A stretch of 64,000 nucleotides of DNA, taken from contig CM069606.1 in assembly GCA_035771175.1 (NCBI GenBank), forward strand, positions 30,774,816 to 30,838,815, given 5' to 3'. Each line of letters starts with the position of its first letter. The first letter of the stretch is position 1. This DNA comes from Paratinospora sagittata (lineage: Eukaryota; Streptophyta; Magnoliopsida; Ranunculales; Menispermaceae). This document shows, piece after piece, positions 23,201 through 36,138 of the stretch. The position numbers and the translations under genes are program-made. Under the pieces are notes generated by a model. That model had not been told where the DNA came from, did no database searches, and saw only the letters and a list, made by a program, of their open reading frames with translations.

Positions 23201-26200
23201 GGCCCTTATGGCTGATTAGTTACCATTTGTTGCTAATCGGTAACCATTAGGTAACCCATCGGTCATATTATTAAATTTAGAAACTGAATGACACCCTTTC
23301 CCTTTTCCAAGTGAACGCAGTTGCCAAAACCAGATGAATACTCGTAACTCTTCAGATTTATCGAATACAAATTTCTTGGAGGATCTCTTATGGTAATTGA
23401 GCAATTTTGGATTGTAGCAAATGAAGGCGGAGTTTTTGAGGCAGAGGAGGAGGATATTATGGAGAAACAGAGAAATTTGTCAAACTGAGTGTTCTCACCC
23501 CCTGACCGATTGCGATTTGATTAACAGTTGACACGTTGATTAGTTAAGGACCCAAACGCTAAATTCAGAAACTTGGGGACCTCTGCACTAGATGCAAATA
23601 GATAGGGGCCATAACTCTAAAAATCCCTTTTGCAAAATGCCCAGGTTCTCTTTGTCTCACTAGTCATTTTCCACAATTTCTTGTATTTTTCTGTTTGATT
23701 TTGTGAAGGGAGATATGGTTCGTTGCAACTCACACTTACTGTACCAACATAGGAAAGACGCAACTTTCTAAGCTGATAAATTACCGAACTAGGAAATTAT
23801 CTTGTAGCTTACAACGTCCGTGTCGTCAGACTAATCTGGTCCATTCCTTGGCTAGGTTTAAGTGATATTTCTAGCTAATCTCTAAAATGAACAACTCAAA
23901 ATAAAAAGCGGAAACAAGAGAAAGATTTGGCATTTTGAAAGCCACCCATTTACCAACATAATATATAAAATGAAATGCAGACGCTATAACTCGTCCTTGC
24001 TTTAAGTCTCTTGAAGAAATATTAAAAATTTGAAGATTTATATTGTTGGAAAAAGCAGTGTTTTCAAGGTTTCGCCTAGGCAATCCCTAGGCGTTTTCTC
24101 TGTGCTAGGCAGGCAGTGGGGGTTTGTGCAAATATTTAAAAAGTTTATGGGGGTCTCTCTAATTTTAAAAAAAAGCTTTAAAAACATAAAAGCCTCTTTT
24201 CTATAGTAAACTCTCGAATCTTTTTGTCCCTAAGTCTATCATTTCCATTTGCTCTGACCAAGAAACGCCGCCGAAATCTCCAGCAACCGTTGACGACCCT
24301 CCGACAATAGATTTTTTAGTTTTGTACTTTTGAACCTTTTGGATAATATGTATTATGGCATGAATTAATGTTTTGTGGACATAATTTTAATTAATATGAA
24401 ATATTTTTTATCATTTTATGAAAATTTAACATTTATTATAGAATATAGTTAGATATATATAATTTTGTATATAAATTATCCAGGGACCGATAAATAATTA
24501 ATTAATTATCTAGGGACCTATAAATAAATATTTTCTTATTGCCTAGGCCATGTCTAGGCTTCGCCTCGCCTCGATAGGGAAAATTGCCTTGACGCCTTTA
24601 AAACACTGGGAAAAAGCATGAATATTTAAAGAAAAAAAACTGTTTTTATTTTTATTTTTTTTATTTTTATAAACTCATCTTATTGAAGCAAACTCACCAT
24701 TTGAATTGAAGCTTTTACCTTTAGTTAATGAAAATATTTTGTTATTTTCATTATTTTTTTTTTCTATTTTCATTCAATTAATTAAAAATATTTGTCAATA
24801 CCATTAAGGAGAGATTGCAGTGAAAACATTACAACTAAGTTCACTTCAAGGCTTGATTCCAAGGATGATGGGGTGTGTTCAAGTTTTCATCCTTTCCCAC
24901 TTATTTGATTTCAAGGATATTGTTGTAAAGATGGTTTGTGTCGAGGAAGAAGGTCAAAGTTTCATATTTGGTCAATGGTGCCAAATACCTCAAATCAAAC
25001 AACTATTTACTTGTTTCATCCTTTCCCACTCTTTTTGGCGTCTTTTTTGTATTCTGGATTTTCCCACTCGTTCATGATATAAGAAACCAGCTTCTCTCTC
25101 ATATCCCTTTTTAATTAATCACTTAACGATGTGTCAATTGAGCTGATGTGGCTACTTGCCACAAAGCTTAGTAAGAATTCTAGAGTAAGCATAGCATTAG
25201 CCTAAAGAAAAAGGTTACATTTTATAAGAGCAAAAGGTAGAGAATCTGACAAAGAGGTCATATAGAGGTTTTATTTTATGAACAACATCGGCTAGTTATC
25301 ATTGAAGTTCCTAAGAAGAGATTGCATTCTTCATCTCTGGAGTTTAATTAGACACCAATGTATTAGTGTCTCGTGCATGGTCATTAAAGTTATTATTCCA
25401 TCTTATTAGTTGCGCATAGCTAACCTAACTAGTTAAATTGATCTTTATGCACAGAATTAGACCTTGAATATTTTAGCTTCTGCATCACGTGCTTGTGGAT
25501 TGAGCAATATAGTACCGCTTTAGCTAGCTTTTGATAATGTTTTATTATGTTTTCTCTGTTTTATTGCTATTTTCTCTTTTTGTTGACAGTTATCTTTACT
25601 CTAATCATCATTGAAACCGTGGTGTAATGCAACATAATGGGTTAAAAGAATGAGCATGTGTTTTACATGATCAGAAGTAGGAGCAAACATACTAGGGTTT
25701 ACCAGTTGTAGAAATCCCAAATATCCAATGACATCCTAAAGTTCGTACCATCAACCTTGCACATACAATTCAACTTATGAAATCATGGTATGCTTGAAAT
25801 TTTCTATTTTATATTCATTTTTTCTTTTCTTTTCTTTTTTCTTTTCTTTTTTCTTTTCTTTTTTTTTTTCTCATCACATTGCCATATTTCATTTTAGTTG
25901 AGTTGACAGATATAACTATTTGTGGTGTTGACTGAGCCCCTGATACAACGAAGTAGAAGAAATTGAATTATGTAGTCAACGGCATATAGTTGGGAAAAGG
26001 CTTAGTTGAGTTGAGTTTAGTGGAATGTTACCATATTTCAACTTATAATATTTTCTTTTAGAAAAATGCATATACTAATTTGGTAAATGTGCTTCAAGTG
26101 CTTAATGCATTATTACAGCGGCTTGTTCTGATTACATGCTCATATAAAGGAAAACTTTACAGATTTCAGGTACAGCTCTGGTGCTGGATGAGATCATCAA

Positions 26201-29200
26201 CCATGTGCAAGCTTTACAACGTCAAGTGGAGGTCAGAAAAAAATCAGATGTCTATAGCTTAGTTGTATTGATATGTTTACTTGTTTACTGTTTCTTTAGA
26301 AAAGCTAAGAGAGGCTTGGAGTGGGACTTGGGTTTTGGACTGCAGATATGTATGCTGCACAAAAGAAATGATTGTTTCTAACACAAAAATTTGAAACAAA
26401 AAGTAATACAGTTTTTGTAATGCATCTAAGGGTGTCAATAACTGTATCACTATTTGGTCTTAAATTTTTGTATTAGAATAGAATTGCTCAATACCCAATT
26501 CTTGTGAAGGTGAGTGGCAACTAGAAGCTTTTTTTTATTTTTTATTTTTTACTATTTTTGAAAGGAAAGGCCACATGAAGTGAAGGGGAGCTCAGTTCGG
26601 TGGGACACTCCTTCAGACACTTTATAATTATGATTTTCTGATCACCTCATCTTCAGCACATGCTAAGAATAGATGCGATTGGTGAATTAGGGCAACTGAT
26701 TCTAACAACTTTTCCCGTGATAAAAAACCTTAAAGTTCCCACAAATCCAATGGGATAGCTGGCTTTCATTGTTTAGTTGGCTTCAAAAGAGCCGCATGAA
26801 TAAAGGAATAGTATGATGCTACAGCTACTGTGAATTAAATATCTGAATACCAATCATCCTGCTAATCTGTTTCTATTTTGATTGTGCATCATCAATGTGG
26901 TAGCTACTTAGGTCATGACCATAGGCAGAATTTCATCAGTGAAGTTCAAGCCTCCAGAGCACAATGGCAATTAATGCTAGCTGGAAATTGCTGCTACTCA
27001 GTCGAGTATCTGCGATGCTTACTGAAAACTGAAAGCATCATCTGCAGAAAATTGAGGAATGGAAAATACAATCCATCTAAAAAGGAAAAGTAGAAAATCC
27101 TTTCAATCTCCTACAACTTATACATTTTGCTTCTTTGGTAACAAGACCAATGGAGGTAGATCATGTTTAGATTCCAGTCTGTTTGACTTAATGGTCTTGA
27201 GATGTATATGCACTTTGTTGATTCTGTGCTGATTACTCATTTTCTTTTGCTGTGAAGCTATAACCTAAATTGACCAGTTGATCTTTGTGGGTTCAGCTCC
27301 TTTCAATGAGACTTGCTTCAGTTAATCCAAGAATTGATTTCAATTTGGACAGCATTATGCCATCAGAAGTACGTGAACCCTCATATTGATTAATTTTTTT
27401 TATAATCAAATTAAGATTGAGTGACCACAAAAGAAATGAATTAACTAGGATGCTTGTTTCTTTTATATGGGAAGTTTTGGACAATGAGTTTTGTATCAAA
27501 ATCCTGCATGTGATATAATTGTTCCATTGATCATGTGAATTTTTGGCCTCTTAGGATGCCCCTCTAAATATTTGTTGATGTTTGTCCTCTATTGAGTATT
27601 TTGTTTTGTTTTTATTTATTTATTTATTTTTATTCTTTTTGTAAATGAGATACTCAAATATAATTTCTAAAAGTCCCTACATTAATTAATACACCAACTC
27701 AATAAATTGATTAATAGGTCACACCCAATGAACGCGGCTCCTCCTATTGCGAGGTTTAGAAAATAATCGCTATATGCATCCTTACCCCTTCTTTTGTCGA
27801 AAGAGTATTGGTGTTGGATATGAATGGGCAAAGGAAGCCCACTACTCTAGGGGTAAAGGGAGAGCTCAAGTTGCCCTCCCATTGTTTATAGAGAGGCAGA
27901 GAGGTAGTAGGCCCTATTCCCTTTCCTATCCAACAGGAAAGGGAGTCCAGATCCCTCTTCTCATACATATTCAACACAAATTTAATTTGAACTCTTACAA
28001 TGGAGCCACCTTAAGGTTGCATTAACCTTTCTATTAAGTGGGCACATCAATTGTTAGTGTGTCTAAAAGGATGTTCAATATAATCTAAACCCCTAAGCTC
28101 ACACATGTACATTGAGGATTTAGTGAATATCTGTCTAAAACTTAATGCCATGCTCCTCAAATAAGGTGTCTTAGTGAAACAACTGTTTACATGAATATGA
28201 TTCCATGTTTCTCCAGATCTAAAGAAACTGATCTTTTAATGTCGTGATTACATTTGGAACTAGTTTTTTGCTGGTTCTTTGTAACTATAAGCTTCCATGT
28301 CTATACCATCACAAACACTAAACTTCTAATATTTTGATACATGGGTTTTAGGAATACAATATATAATAAATGATTTTCTAATTTTGATGAGATGAGACAA
28401 ACGGAAAATTCCAATGGGAGTCAGAATATTGTTTTGTTAAACAATTTGTTTTTTTTTTTTTAATATGTCTAAGCAGCATCTGGTGAGTATTTTGTTGTTT
28501 GATTTGAAATATGTGCAAAGAATATTGAATTGTCTGGGCATTATTTTATCATACATACCGAAGAATAGCATTTTATGGATCTATTTTTATATGAAGGAAG
28601 CCATTTCTCATTTAAGTACTCCATCTACAAACCTAACATGACCAAAGATTTCTCCAGAACTGGTTAGCTAGTGCCTACTACTCTGTTATAAAATTTTACA
28701 TATTAGCTCCAAATTAATTTGAATTTTCAAAACTAACTTGGTCTTGTTTCCAAACCAGAGTTAAAACCTCTGATTTATGACGCCACATAGTTTTATCATT
28801 GCCATTTAGATTCCAACATTCGTAGAAGACCAACTTGGCATTTATTTGGCTGCCTTTGAACTTATCGCAGGATGGATGTTTAATGGTTGGGGTAGGCACC
28901 TTCCCAAGCTTGGTTGAACCATCTACGGGGCCTGATATTCAGGGCAGAAACACCAGTGGAGGAAGTCATCTATATCCCAATCAGAATTGGCAGCAACAAT
29001 TTTGGCATCTTGATGTGCTCCAACCGCCTACAGGGGAAAGAGATGAGAACCAAAACTTCATTACTAACCCAGAGGACTCAATTTTTAGCTATAACTCTTC
29101 CTCAAATTCAGGTGAAGTCATTTTTTGTTCCACGTACTTGAAGTGAAATTAATTATATTTGCAAAGTAAACTATACTGCATAACCAGTTTTCTCTTCACC

Positions 29201-29912
29201 TTGGAAAGTATTATAATAGTTGCATAGCCATCACTGCACATACCATCAATAATTTTTTTTTTTTTTAAAGACATACCGTCAATAATTTGACCATGAAAAA
29301 TATTTAATGCATTTGGATTAGAGATAAAGATTTAGTTGGAAAACATTGCATCTGAAGATAAATACTCAGCCAAGCACCACTTGGCTTGATGGCTAAAGGA
29401 ATCTCCCCTCGTCCATGAGGTTGAGGGTTCTATTCTCCTTGGGGAGTTGATTTCCCATAGGTTGTGGTTTAATACCTACAGCTTGCCCTGAGCCTTTGTG
29501 CTCTATATTAGGCCTTTGTGCCCTTTACTGGGTCTTTGAGCGCACATGTCTTAGAGTGTTCTAGCACATGGAAGGTGCTGCTTCTGTTTGGTGTGAAAAA
29601 GAAAATAAAAAAATTGTAACGAATCCAAAGTCTCCATGGAATTGCAATATTGTGGGTGATAATTTGACTGTTGAGCTCTTCAATTCTTAGCTCATTTCTG
29701 TCTCCTCAAATAAACATGCACATTTCCTATACGTTTTAATGGTACTACCTAGGATCATCTGATGATCACTTGAATACATTCAGTTGATAAAATTTTCTGG
29801 CTTCTAATTAGTTAGTAGGGGGATAATAATTCCAGTGCAGTTCTAACTATTGTTTTATTTTCATTTTGTTACAGAGAATATTCATGTGAACCAGTTGAAA
29901 ATGGAAATCTGA
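20295..29912 (+). CDS. bHLH transcription factor, bHLH48/bHLH60-like
   Basis: Seven exons: 20295-20855, 20946-21080, 21224-21289, 26163-26231, 27297-27368, 28871-29111 and 29875-29912. Each intron is GT...AG and the joined CDS is 393 codons plus TGA. The N-terminal half is acidic and Ser-rich with [19 protein letters not shown] at residues 52-70 and a poly-Ala run at 124-131. The bHLH spans about 217-280. Its basic region ends [16 protein letters not shown] with H227, E231 and R235, the G-box-binding set; helix 2 is [19 protein letters not shown]. The block after it ([20 protein letters not shown]) is characteristic of this subgroup. Known Arabidopsis members are nuclear regulators of growth and flowering; that role is inferred here. 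I chose ATG 20295 because upstream in-frame sequence lacks an ATG. Intron 3 is 4873 bp and loaded with transposons. Confidence 0.93.
21962..23668. mobile_element. TIR element carrying a minisatellite, in intron 3 of the bHLH gene
   Basis: The outer ends are inverted: AATGACTAGTG at 21962-21972 and its complement at 23658-23668. A long inner inverted match follows: 22050-22135 (GTCCCAAAGTTTCTGAATTT...) against 23495-23582, about 80% identical by eye. The left inner GGGCAAAATG and the complement of the right CAAAATGCCC resemble Mutator-type ends, but I find no clear 9-bp duplication, so the superfamily is open. The interior is mostly the repeat array at 22170-23270 and has no transposase. It is a non-autonomous element or a foldback. 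Confidence 0.7.
22170..23270. repeat. Minisatellite with an ACCGATCGGT palindromic core
   Basis: Dozens of diverged copies of GACCGATCGGTTACC-like words on both strands. They form higher-order units of roughly 105-145 bp, marked by 'atgcatggagataggagaacc'-like anchors near 22302, 22408, 22553, 22727, 22847, 22969 and 23085. A second anchor is AAAGGCCCTTATGACC. Open frames through it are by-products of the repeat. Confidence 0.85.
24056..24608. mobile_element. hAT-type MITE in intron 3
   Basis: 553 bp starting CAGTGTTTTCAAGG and ending CTTTAAAACACTG, with a perfect 8-bp target duplication GGAAAAAG (24048-24055 and 24609-24616). CAGTG-type ends with 8-bp duplications define hAT elements. Subterminal GCCTAGGC/CGCCTAGG words occur at both ends. 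No transposase. Confidence 0.92.
29365..29617 (+). mobile_element. tRNA-derived SINE in intron 6
   Basis: It has an A-box-like TGGCTTGATGG (29382-29392) and a B-box-like GGTTCTATTCT (29426-29436) at tRNA-like spacing, then a non-tRNA body with repeated GCCTTTGTGC words, ending in an A-rich tail. Orientation matches the gene. I could not fix the target duplication. Confidence 0.65.
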
Positions 29913-32051
29913 TGCTCGGCTTGGCTTTGGTGCTGTGTTCTGTAGTGTATATAATTGGGGAATATTTCTAGCAGATTAGTAGGAGAATGATGAACTCTAC
30001 AAGTTCCTTCCAGGGTCTCCCCGCTTGTTTGAGAGTATTTTTGCTATAAACGTTTGGAAACCCATTGTTTCTTTTTTGAGTGGAGACCCAAGGATTAATC
30101 AATTTCATATATATACTTTCATATGTAAACAAATACTAACTCAATAGGATCACTCAACCTTCTACTTTGATTCCATGTATTAGAAAGATTGTATGGTTCA
30201 TTTTGTGAAACATGGAACAAGAGCTCTTGCTTGGAAATTATTAAGTCAAGTACTTCTTGAAAGCTCCATTATACCATTGCCTCTGTGTATGTGTTATATT
30301 AATGTTGAAATTGAAACTTCTACTACCACCAGACGTCACTTAAACTCACAAATAAACAAGGCAGCAAACTTAATTAGTAAAGTTTTTCTATGTTGCCCAA
30401 TTCTTTTTTTATCACCACTGCATCTTGGAGACCTAGGCTTGTAATGTGGGAAGTAATGCAATATTCACCTTATTACTTGTGACTTTTCATCCTGATGGAT
30501 TTTTTTTATGACTTCGCATATTTTATAACGTAAGGTCTCTTCTTTTTGCCCTTATGGATTTGCTTTGCTCGTACATGCATGCATGCACAATCATGTAAGC
30601 GAGGCCCTCTCGAAAAAGTGAACCTAAGTCTGCCACCTCGAAACTTGCTAGCCACACAATCTGCCTTCTCATGCCACCCTCGAGGTCCTCCCTAAATCAA
30701 TGTTCACAAATCCAAGACAAAAGCATATATTTTGCCCAAGACCTGTTTGACTGCATGGTCAATATGAGGCTATAACATTTTTTAACAGAATTTTGAGTTA
30801 AAAAAAAAAAAATTAAGATGTCACCTAACCTTTGAACTAATTTAGTGACACCTACCGCATTCTTATGTTGTAGCCAATTAAATACAGTAATTAAATGGGA
30901 CAATTGAAGATTGTGCTTTGTGATTATCCTATAATTAAGGTACTTAAATTCAAAATATGATTAATTTTATAATGAACAAAATATTCAAATAGTTTGATCA
31001 TTATTAAATTAATCATAATGCAAATTGAAAGAACATAGTATATCTTGATAAACTAAGCATGCTCATTGTACATTCACCCCGTTTGGTAGCGCGTTTCAAA
31101 CCGCGTTTACGGTGAGAGTTTTTCAGACGCTTTAAATGCAGCGTTTGGTATGCTGCGCGTCGTTGTTTCAAAACGCAATAAATAGCATTTTGCAAAAGCA
31201 GGGAGGTGGCTGCTTCTGTGGCTCCCCCACCGCGTGCGTTTATAAAATAAGTTCCTATTTTACCTTTTTTTTATCTTTTTAAAATATTAAAACCAACCAT
31301 ATTAATTCATTGTACAAACATTAATTGATCTTTTCATTTTATTTTCTCCTTTTTTTGTTGCTTCTGATATTTTACGAGTTAATATTATATATTATTACAA
31401 AATATTATATCTTTATTTATGTCCTAATTAGTATGGATGATATGTGTTGTTATAGCAGAGGAGTTATTTAAATCAATTGATTTAAGTAAATTATAAGTTA
31501 AAAATATTTTAAAAATAAAACACAAAATTAAATTAAAAATTTTCAAAATACTTTAAAAAATATATTTTACACACGTTAATTCTCAAATTATTTGATGATT
31601 AAATTAAGTAGTAGGTATTAAAGTTAGTAGTAATATAGATTACTTAGATATAAGTATATTTATTTTAATTATTAAAGGGTAAAATTGTCAAAAAAAAATT
31701 ATAAATGTTATACCAAATACTTTAAAAACAGCAAAAAAACATTTAATGTGTGTGGTAAAGCTTTTTGAAAAAATATTTTTTTAAGAAAAGTGTTTTCTTA
31801 AAAAATATTTTTTAAAAAGATATTTTTTAAAAAACTCTTCGAAAGAGAGCCATTAGCTAGTTATATGAAATCTATGCTATATAACTATCAACAATAAACG
31901 TCCTATAATGCACTTGTTCCCATAATAGAATGCCCTTAATTGTGGCTCCCCAACTTTATTGGAAATTGTGTTAAGTATAATTTATGTATCTGAATTTTTT
32001 GCCTAATTATTGCTGACGTGTTTTTTTGTTTCTTAAATACGACCAAAAAAA
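29913..32051. other. Downstream of the bHLH gene; no further gene seen
   Basis: 3' untranslated sequence of the bHLH gene, then AT-rich intergenic DNA. At about 31078-31853 a GTTTGGTAGCGCG-type start and a CAGCGTTTGGTATGCTGCGCG block resemble the edge of a small DNA transposon, but I could not pair its ends. Short ORFs on both strands here look like chance. Confidence 0.5.
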
Positions 32052-32202
32052 GTTTTATTTGCTAAACTACAGCACTTTGGCCACGTGGCCAAAATGCTGG
32101 CAAATGGCATTTTCTAATGAAAACGCCAGATACTTAGGTGTTTTCTTTTAAAAAAACAATGAATAAAAAGTAAAAAAAAATTGGAAAAAGAATGAAAACG
32201 CC
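32052..32202 (+). repeat. Left MULE terminal/subterminal repeats
   Basis: AGTTTTATTTGC at the outer edge, then GAAAACGCC (32119-32127) pairing with GGTGTTTTC (32137-32145), and a second GAAAACGCCGGA at 32194 with TGGCGG downstream. It mirrors the right end. Confidence 0.6.
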
Positions 32203-33495
32203 GGATGGTCTGGCGGAATCCGTTGTCTGTTTTTCATTTTTTTCATAGAGGAGAAAGAGAAAAGGGGAGCAGGAGACCAAAAAGAGAGAAAAGGGACAGG
32301 AAAAAGAAGAAAATAGAAGAGGAGTTTTTCTTTTCTACTGAATTTTTTGAAATGTATTTTTTGTTGTTTCGTTTTTTTAGGTTCTCCTTTCTACAACATG
32401 TATATATTAAGAATGCTTGATAATATGTCATTATTTTATACCTATTTTTGTTGTTTACTGATTATGAATGCTTGATAATATTGGTGGCCTAGGTTTGGCA
32501 CATGGTAGGGGAAGTTTTTTTTGTCAACTTGAAATTTGATTTGAAAATCAAAGGTTTATTCAACTTTTCGACTTGAAATGCGAATGTAAGCAAGTGAAAA
32601 AAATGTAAATGGAAATGAAAAAAAGAAGACATGAATTTGCTTTGACAAAAAAAAAAAAAAAAAACCAATGAATAAATCCTAAGTAAGCAATCAGGCTTTT
32701 TAACATCTCCATTGACCAAGCCATTGCATAGATGCTACTGAAGTGGTTTTTGAAAACATTTAATCATTTAACATATATGGTTCCTCTATGTTAAGCAAAA
32801 AAAAAAAAAGAACTTGAAAACATTTCTATTAACTTTAATTTAATTTCTTTATTACTTAATTAACCATTCCTCAAGAATAAAAAATATTATGGATTAATCA
32901 TATGACTTTTCTAATTTTTGCACGCTTAAGAAAATTAATAGACAACTATCTTTTGGGCTATTTTTTAAGCAAATATATATGTTCTTTTGGGCTTACTTGT
33001 AACATTTTTTACCAATCACATGCAAATAGACTATTGATAATTTTAATACAAATATGCTTATTTTTTGAAAAGTACTTTAGAGTTTTTTTTTTTTTGTCAA
33101 AGGAAAAATACTTTTGAGTTAGTTGTTTTAAAATATGTTTGAAGGAAGTGTTACATCTTCATGAATTATTAGTTGAGTTAATAGTACAATATTCATTGGG
33201 GAGGAAACTACAATACAAACTGCATCACTCAATAATTTTTGAATTTTTATTGAATCATGTGTCGAAACGTGATTCAATACAATTCAAAAGTATTAAGCTC
33301 TTGGAAGTTTACTTGGATTTGTTTGGTTTTTTTTTTATCTATTTTCAAACTAGTTGATTGACATGCCCGTGAACCACAAACTAAACTGTATTACTTAATT
33401 AAATAAATATAGTAATCTTACTTTCTCAGTACTTTTGTTGTGTAATAATGTTGTTTACCTCAGGATTTTAATTAATTTATTATTGTGTAGGAACT

Positions 33496-36138
33496 ATGAG
33501 AGATAGAATTGTATCTGTTATTTTACATGTCAATGGTGAAGTTTCTTATGAGCCACATGGAGTATCATTTAATAGTCCTTTTGTGAGGGGTATTATGTTG
33601 AATTTTGGAACACAAAAAGATCAGTTGGAACGTGCCATATATGATGCCCTCTTCATTGACTATAGGACTTCAAAGGTTACAATGGTATATAGATATCCAA
33701 CTATGGCACCTAATGAAATGTTATACTTCATACCCATGGCACTTGAAGATGAGAACAATGTTGAGTTTATGTGGACCGTCTTGTCTCAAATGCCACCACC
33801 AAACTCTATTGAATTATGTGTGACTTCAACTTCTATGCACGTTTCACAGAGTTCTCCTGCTTTTCAAGGTGATGATATACATACAAGTGCCCCATCTCCT
33901 CAAGTGGAGCAACATAATGACCGCGAAGAAGACGTAGGCCCAAGTGATCCAGTTTTTTATTGTGAAGCTTCACAAAATGTTAGTGTTGGATTGCCTAGGG
34001 TTAGAATTGCCGAATATGTTGTCGAAGGTGTTGGAACCCGATACTATCCGACAAAAGCCAAAGAAATAATTCATGATGAAATGCAGTTCGAAGAAGAAGA
34101 AGCATCATTTGAAAATGAAGAGAAGACAAGTGATGAAGAGATCATGGAGCCCGCACCCATGTTTGTTGAGATGGATTGGGAAAATATTAACTCTACACGA
34201 ACTGAACATTTGTAACCAAATCCAAATTTACAAAATGTGTTGGTGGAACTTAAATAAGGAATGCAATTCGAGAGTAAGAAGGATTTACAGTATGTCGTGA
34301 AGCTTTATTGCATAAATAAGCATTACCAGATCACTGTTGTTGAATTATAGTGAAAACTTTGGGCAGTTAGGTGCAAGATGTGGGGTGAAAGCCGTAAATA
34401 GAGATTGCGCGCTTGCAAGCGCAAATCACATCGACTTTTTGAGATAACACAATATGGTGAGCCTCATAGTTATGTGCACCCAAGATTGTCACAGGACCAT
34501 GCACAATTGGACTCCTCACTGATTGCCCGACATGTACAAAATGTGGTTCATGTAGATACATTAACTTCTGTGGCAACACTTTCTCAAATGGTAAAAGATG
34601 ATTTTGGATATACCGTCGGATACAAAAAAATGTGGTCCGGTAAGAGAAAAGCAATTGCAAAAGTATTTGGTGAATGGGATAAATCTTATCAAATGTTGCC
34701 AAGGTGGTTGGCTGTGATGAAAATGAGGAATCCAGGAACAAAGGTTAAATGGTGTCACAAAATGTTTTCACCTAACGTAATTGCTCCACCATACAAGGTT
34801 TTTCAACGTGTATTTTGGGCCTTTGGTGCATGTATTGAAGGTTTTAAACCTTGTAGGCTCATTATACAAATCGATGGGACTTTTTTGTATGGCAAGTACA
34901 AAAGTAAACTTCTCGTTGCAACCTATGTTGATTCAAATGGTTATGTATTTCTATTATGTTTTGCAATTGTTGAAGAAGAATTTGCAGACAGTTGGAGATG
35001 GTTTTTGCAATGTATGAGGAATCACGTAACTGATCGGTTGGGTATTTGCCTAATATCTGATCGTCATGCCGGTATTATAAAAGCAGTATCTAAGGGTGCA
35101 CTTAAGTGGTGTGAGCCATATGGACACCATCGATTTTGCATAAGGCATGTGGCTAGCAATTTTAATGAGAAGTACACAAATTTCACTCTGAAGGAATTGG
35201 TAAATCGAGCATGGTGCCAACGCCAACCTCGCAAGTACACAATAATCATGCAAGATATTGAAAGAATTAACCCTTAATGCATGCAATTCTTTAGTCGATT
35301 AACAAAAGAACAATGGACACAAGCATATGATGGTGGTCATTGTTATGGTTGGATGACTTCGAACTTAGTAGGCTAGTAATATTTGTTTTTAAAAAATCAA
35401 TTTTATTATTTTGACAATAAAATTAGTTTGATTTTTTATTCTTTATTTCGTTTTGAGTTTCAGAGTCTATTAATGGTGTCCTTAAATGTGCTCGCATGCT
35501 ATCGGTGACGTCGTTGGTATAATTGATTTATTATAGATGTGTCATATACTTTGACACATGAAGAGCGAATATTAGGGCATTGTTGGCTACATAGAATGCA
35601 TTCACTCCATATGCGATGGAAGTCATCGAAAAGTACGAGAAGTGGACAAAAAAACACATGGTGACCATAATTGATAGAGTATGTGGTGAGTTTGAGGTTT
35701 TGACTGGTAGACACGGATCTCATATGGATAAGGGTTGTACAAGCAGTTGTGAATCTAGAGGAACAAAGTTGCAGCTATAACAAATGGTGGTCATTTGGCA
35801 ATCCTTGCTCACATGTTATAGCTGTTTATGAACAACTGAGAATTAACTACTTGCAGTATATGAAACATTATTACAGAGTTGATGAATACGTCAAATGCTA
35901 CACACCAAATTTTAGAGCTATCTCACATGAGAAGTATTGGCCAACAGAAGATGTCGCTGACATTCGACCTGATCACACAATGATTCGTAGGAAGGGGAGG
36001 CCAAAGTCATCATGTATACGAAATGATATGGATTGGCGTGAACCTAGAAGGAAGATACATTATGGGATTTATAAGGAAAAAGGGCATAATCGAAAGAAAT
36101 GTCCAAATAAGAGTAGCGGACAATCATCAAATCCATGA
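33496..36138 (+). pseudogene. MuDR-type MULE transposase
   Basis: Cut-and-paste transposase of the Mutator superfamily. Starts ATG 33496 with a MuDR N-terminal domain (residues 1-110), then an acidic linker to TAA 34213-34215. The Mutator DNA-binding domain follows at 34255-34470 (FESKKDLQYVVKLYCINKHY), with stops. The DDE core has QIDGTFLYGKY near 34870 and LISDRHAGI near 35056. An apparent intron lies at 35368-35463, a site often split in MULE genes. SWIM is at about 35765-35830: CSYNKWWSFGNPCSHVIA has Tyr where the second Cys of CxC belongs. The zinc knuckle near 36065-36105 (YKEKGHNRKKC) has also lost its second Cys to Tyr. Inactive. Confidence 0.88.

Noticed and set aside
22170..23270. 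Regular spaced repeats that could recall a CRISPR array
   Set aside because: Repeats are diverged, palindromic, on both strands and of uneven spacing, inside an intron of a plant gene between inverted ends; no cas genes exist here.
27720..28030. Possible SINE or gene in intron 5 (overlapping ORFs on both strands)
   Set aside because: The GCGAGGTTTAGA...CGCTATATGCATCCTTACCCC stretch slightly recalls a plant SINE body, but I see no A/B boxes, tail or duplication. The ORFs mirror each other and match nothing known.
29382..29436. tRNA gene
   Set aside because: A and B boxes are present, but there is no cloverleaf or anticodon stem I can draw, and an A-rich tail follows; this is the SINE head.
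31078..31853. Small DNA transposon beginning CCCCGTTTGGTAGCGCG
   Set aside because: The start looks like a hAT/PIF MITE end, but no matching inverted end or target duplication could be found.
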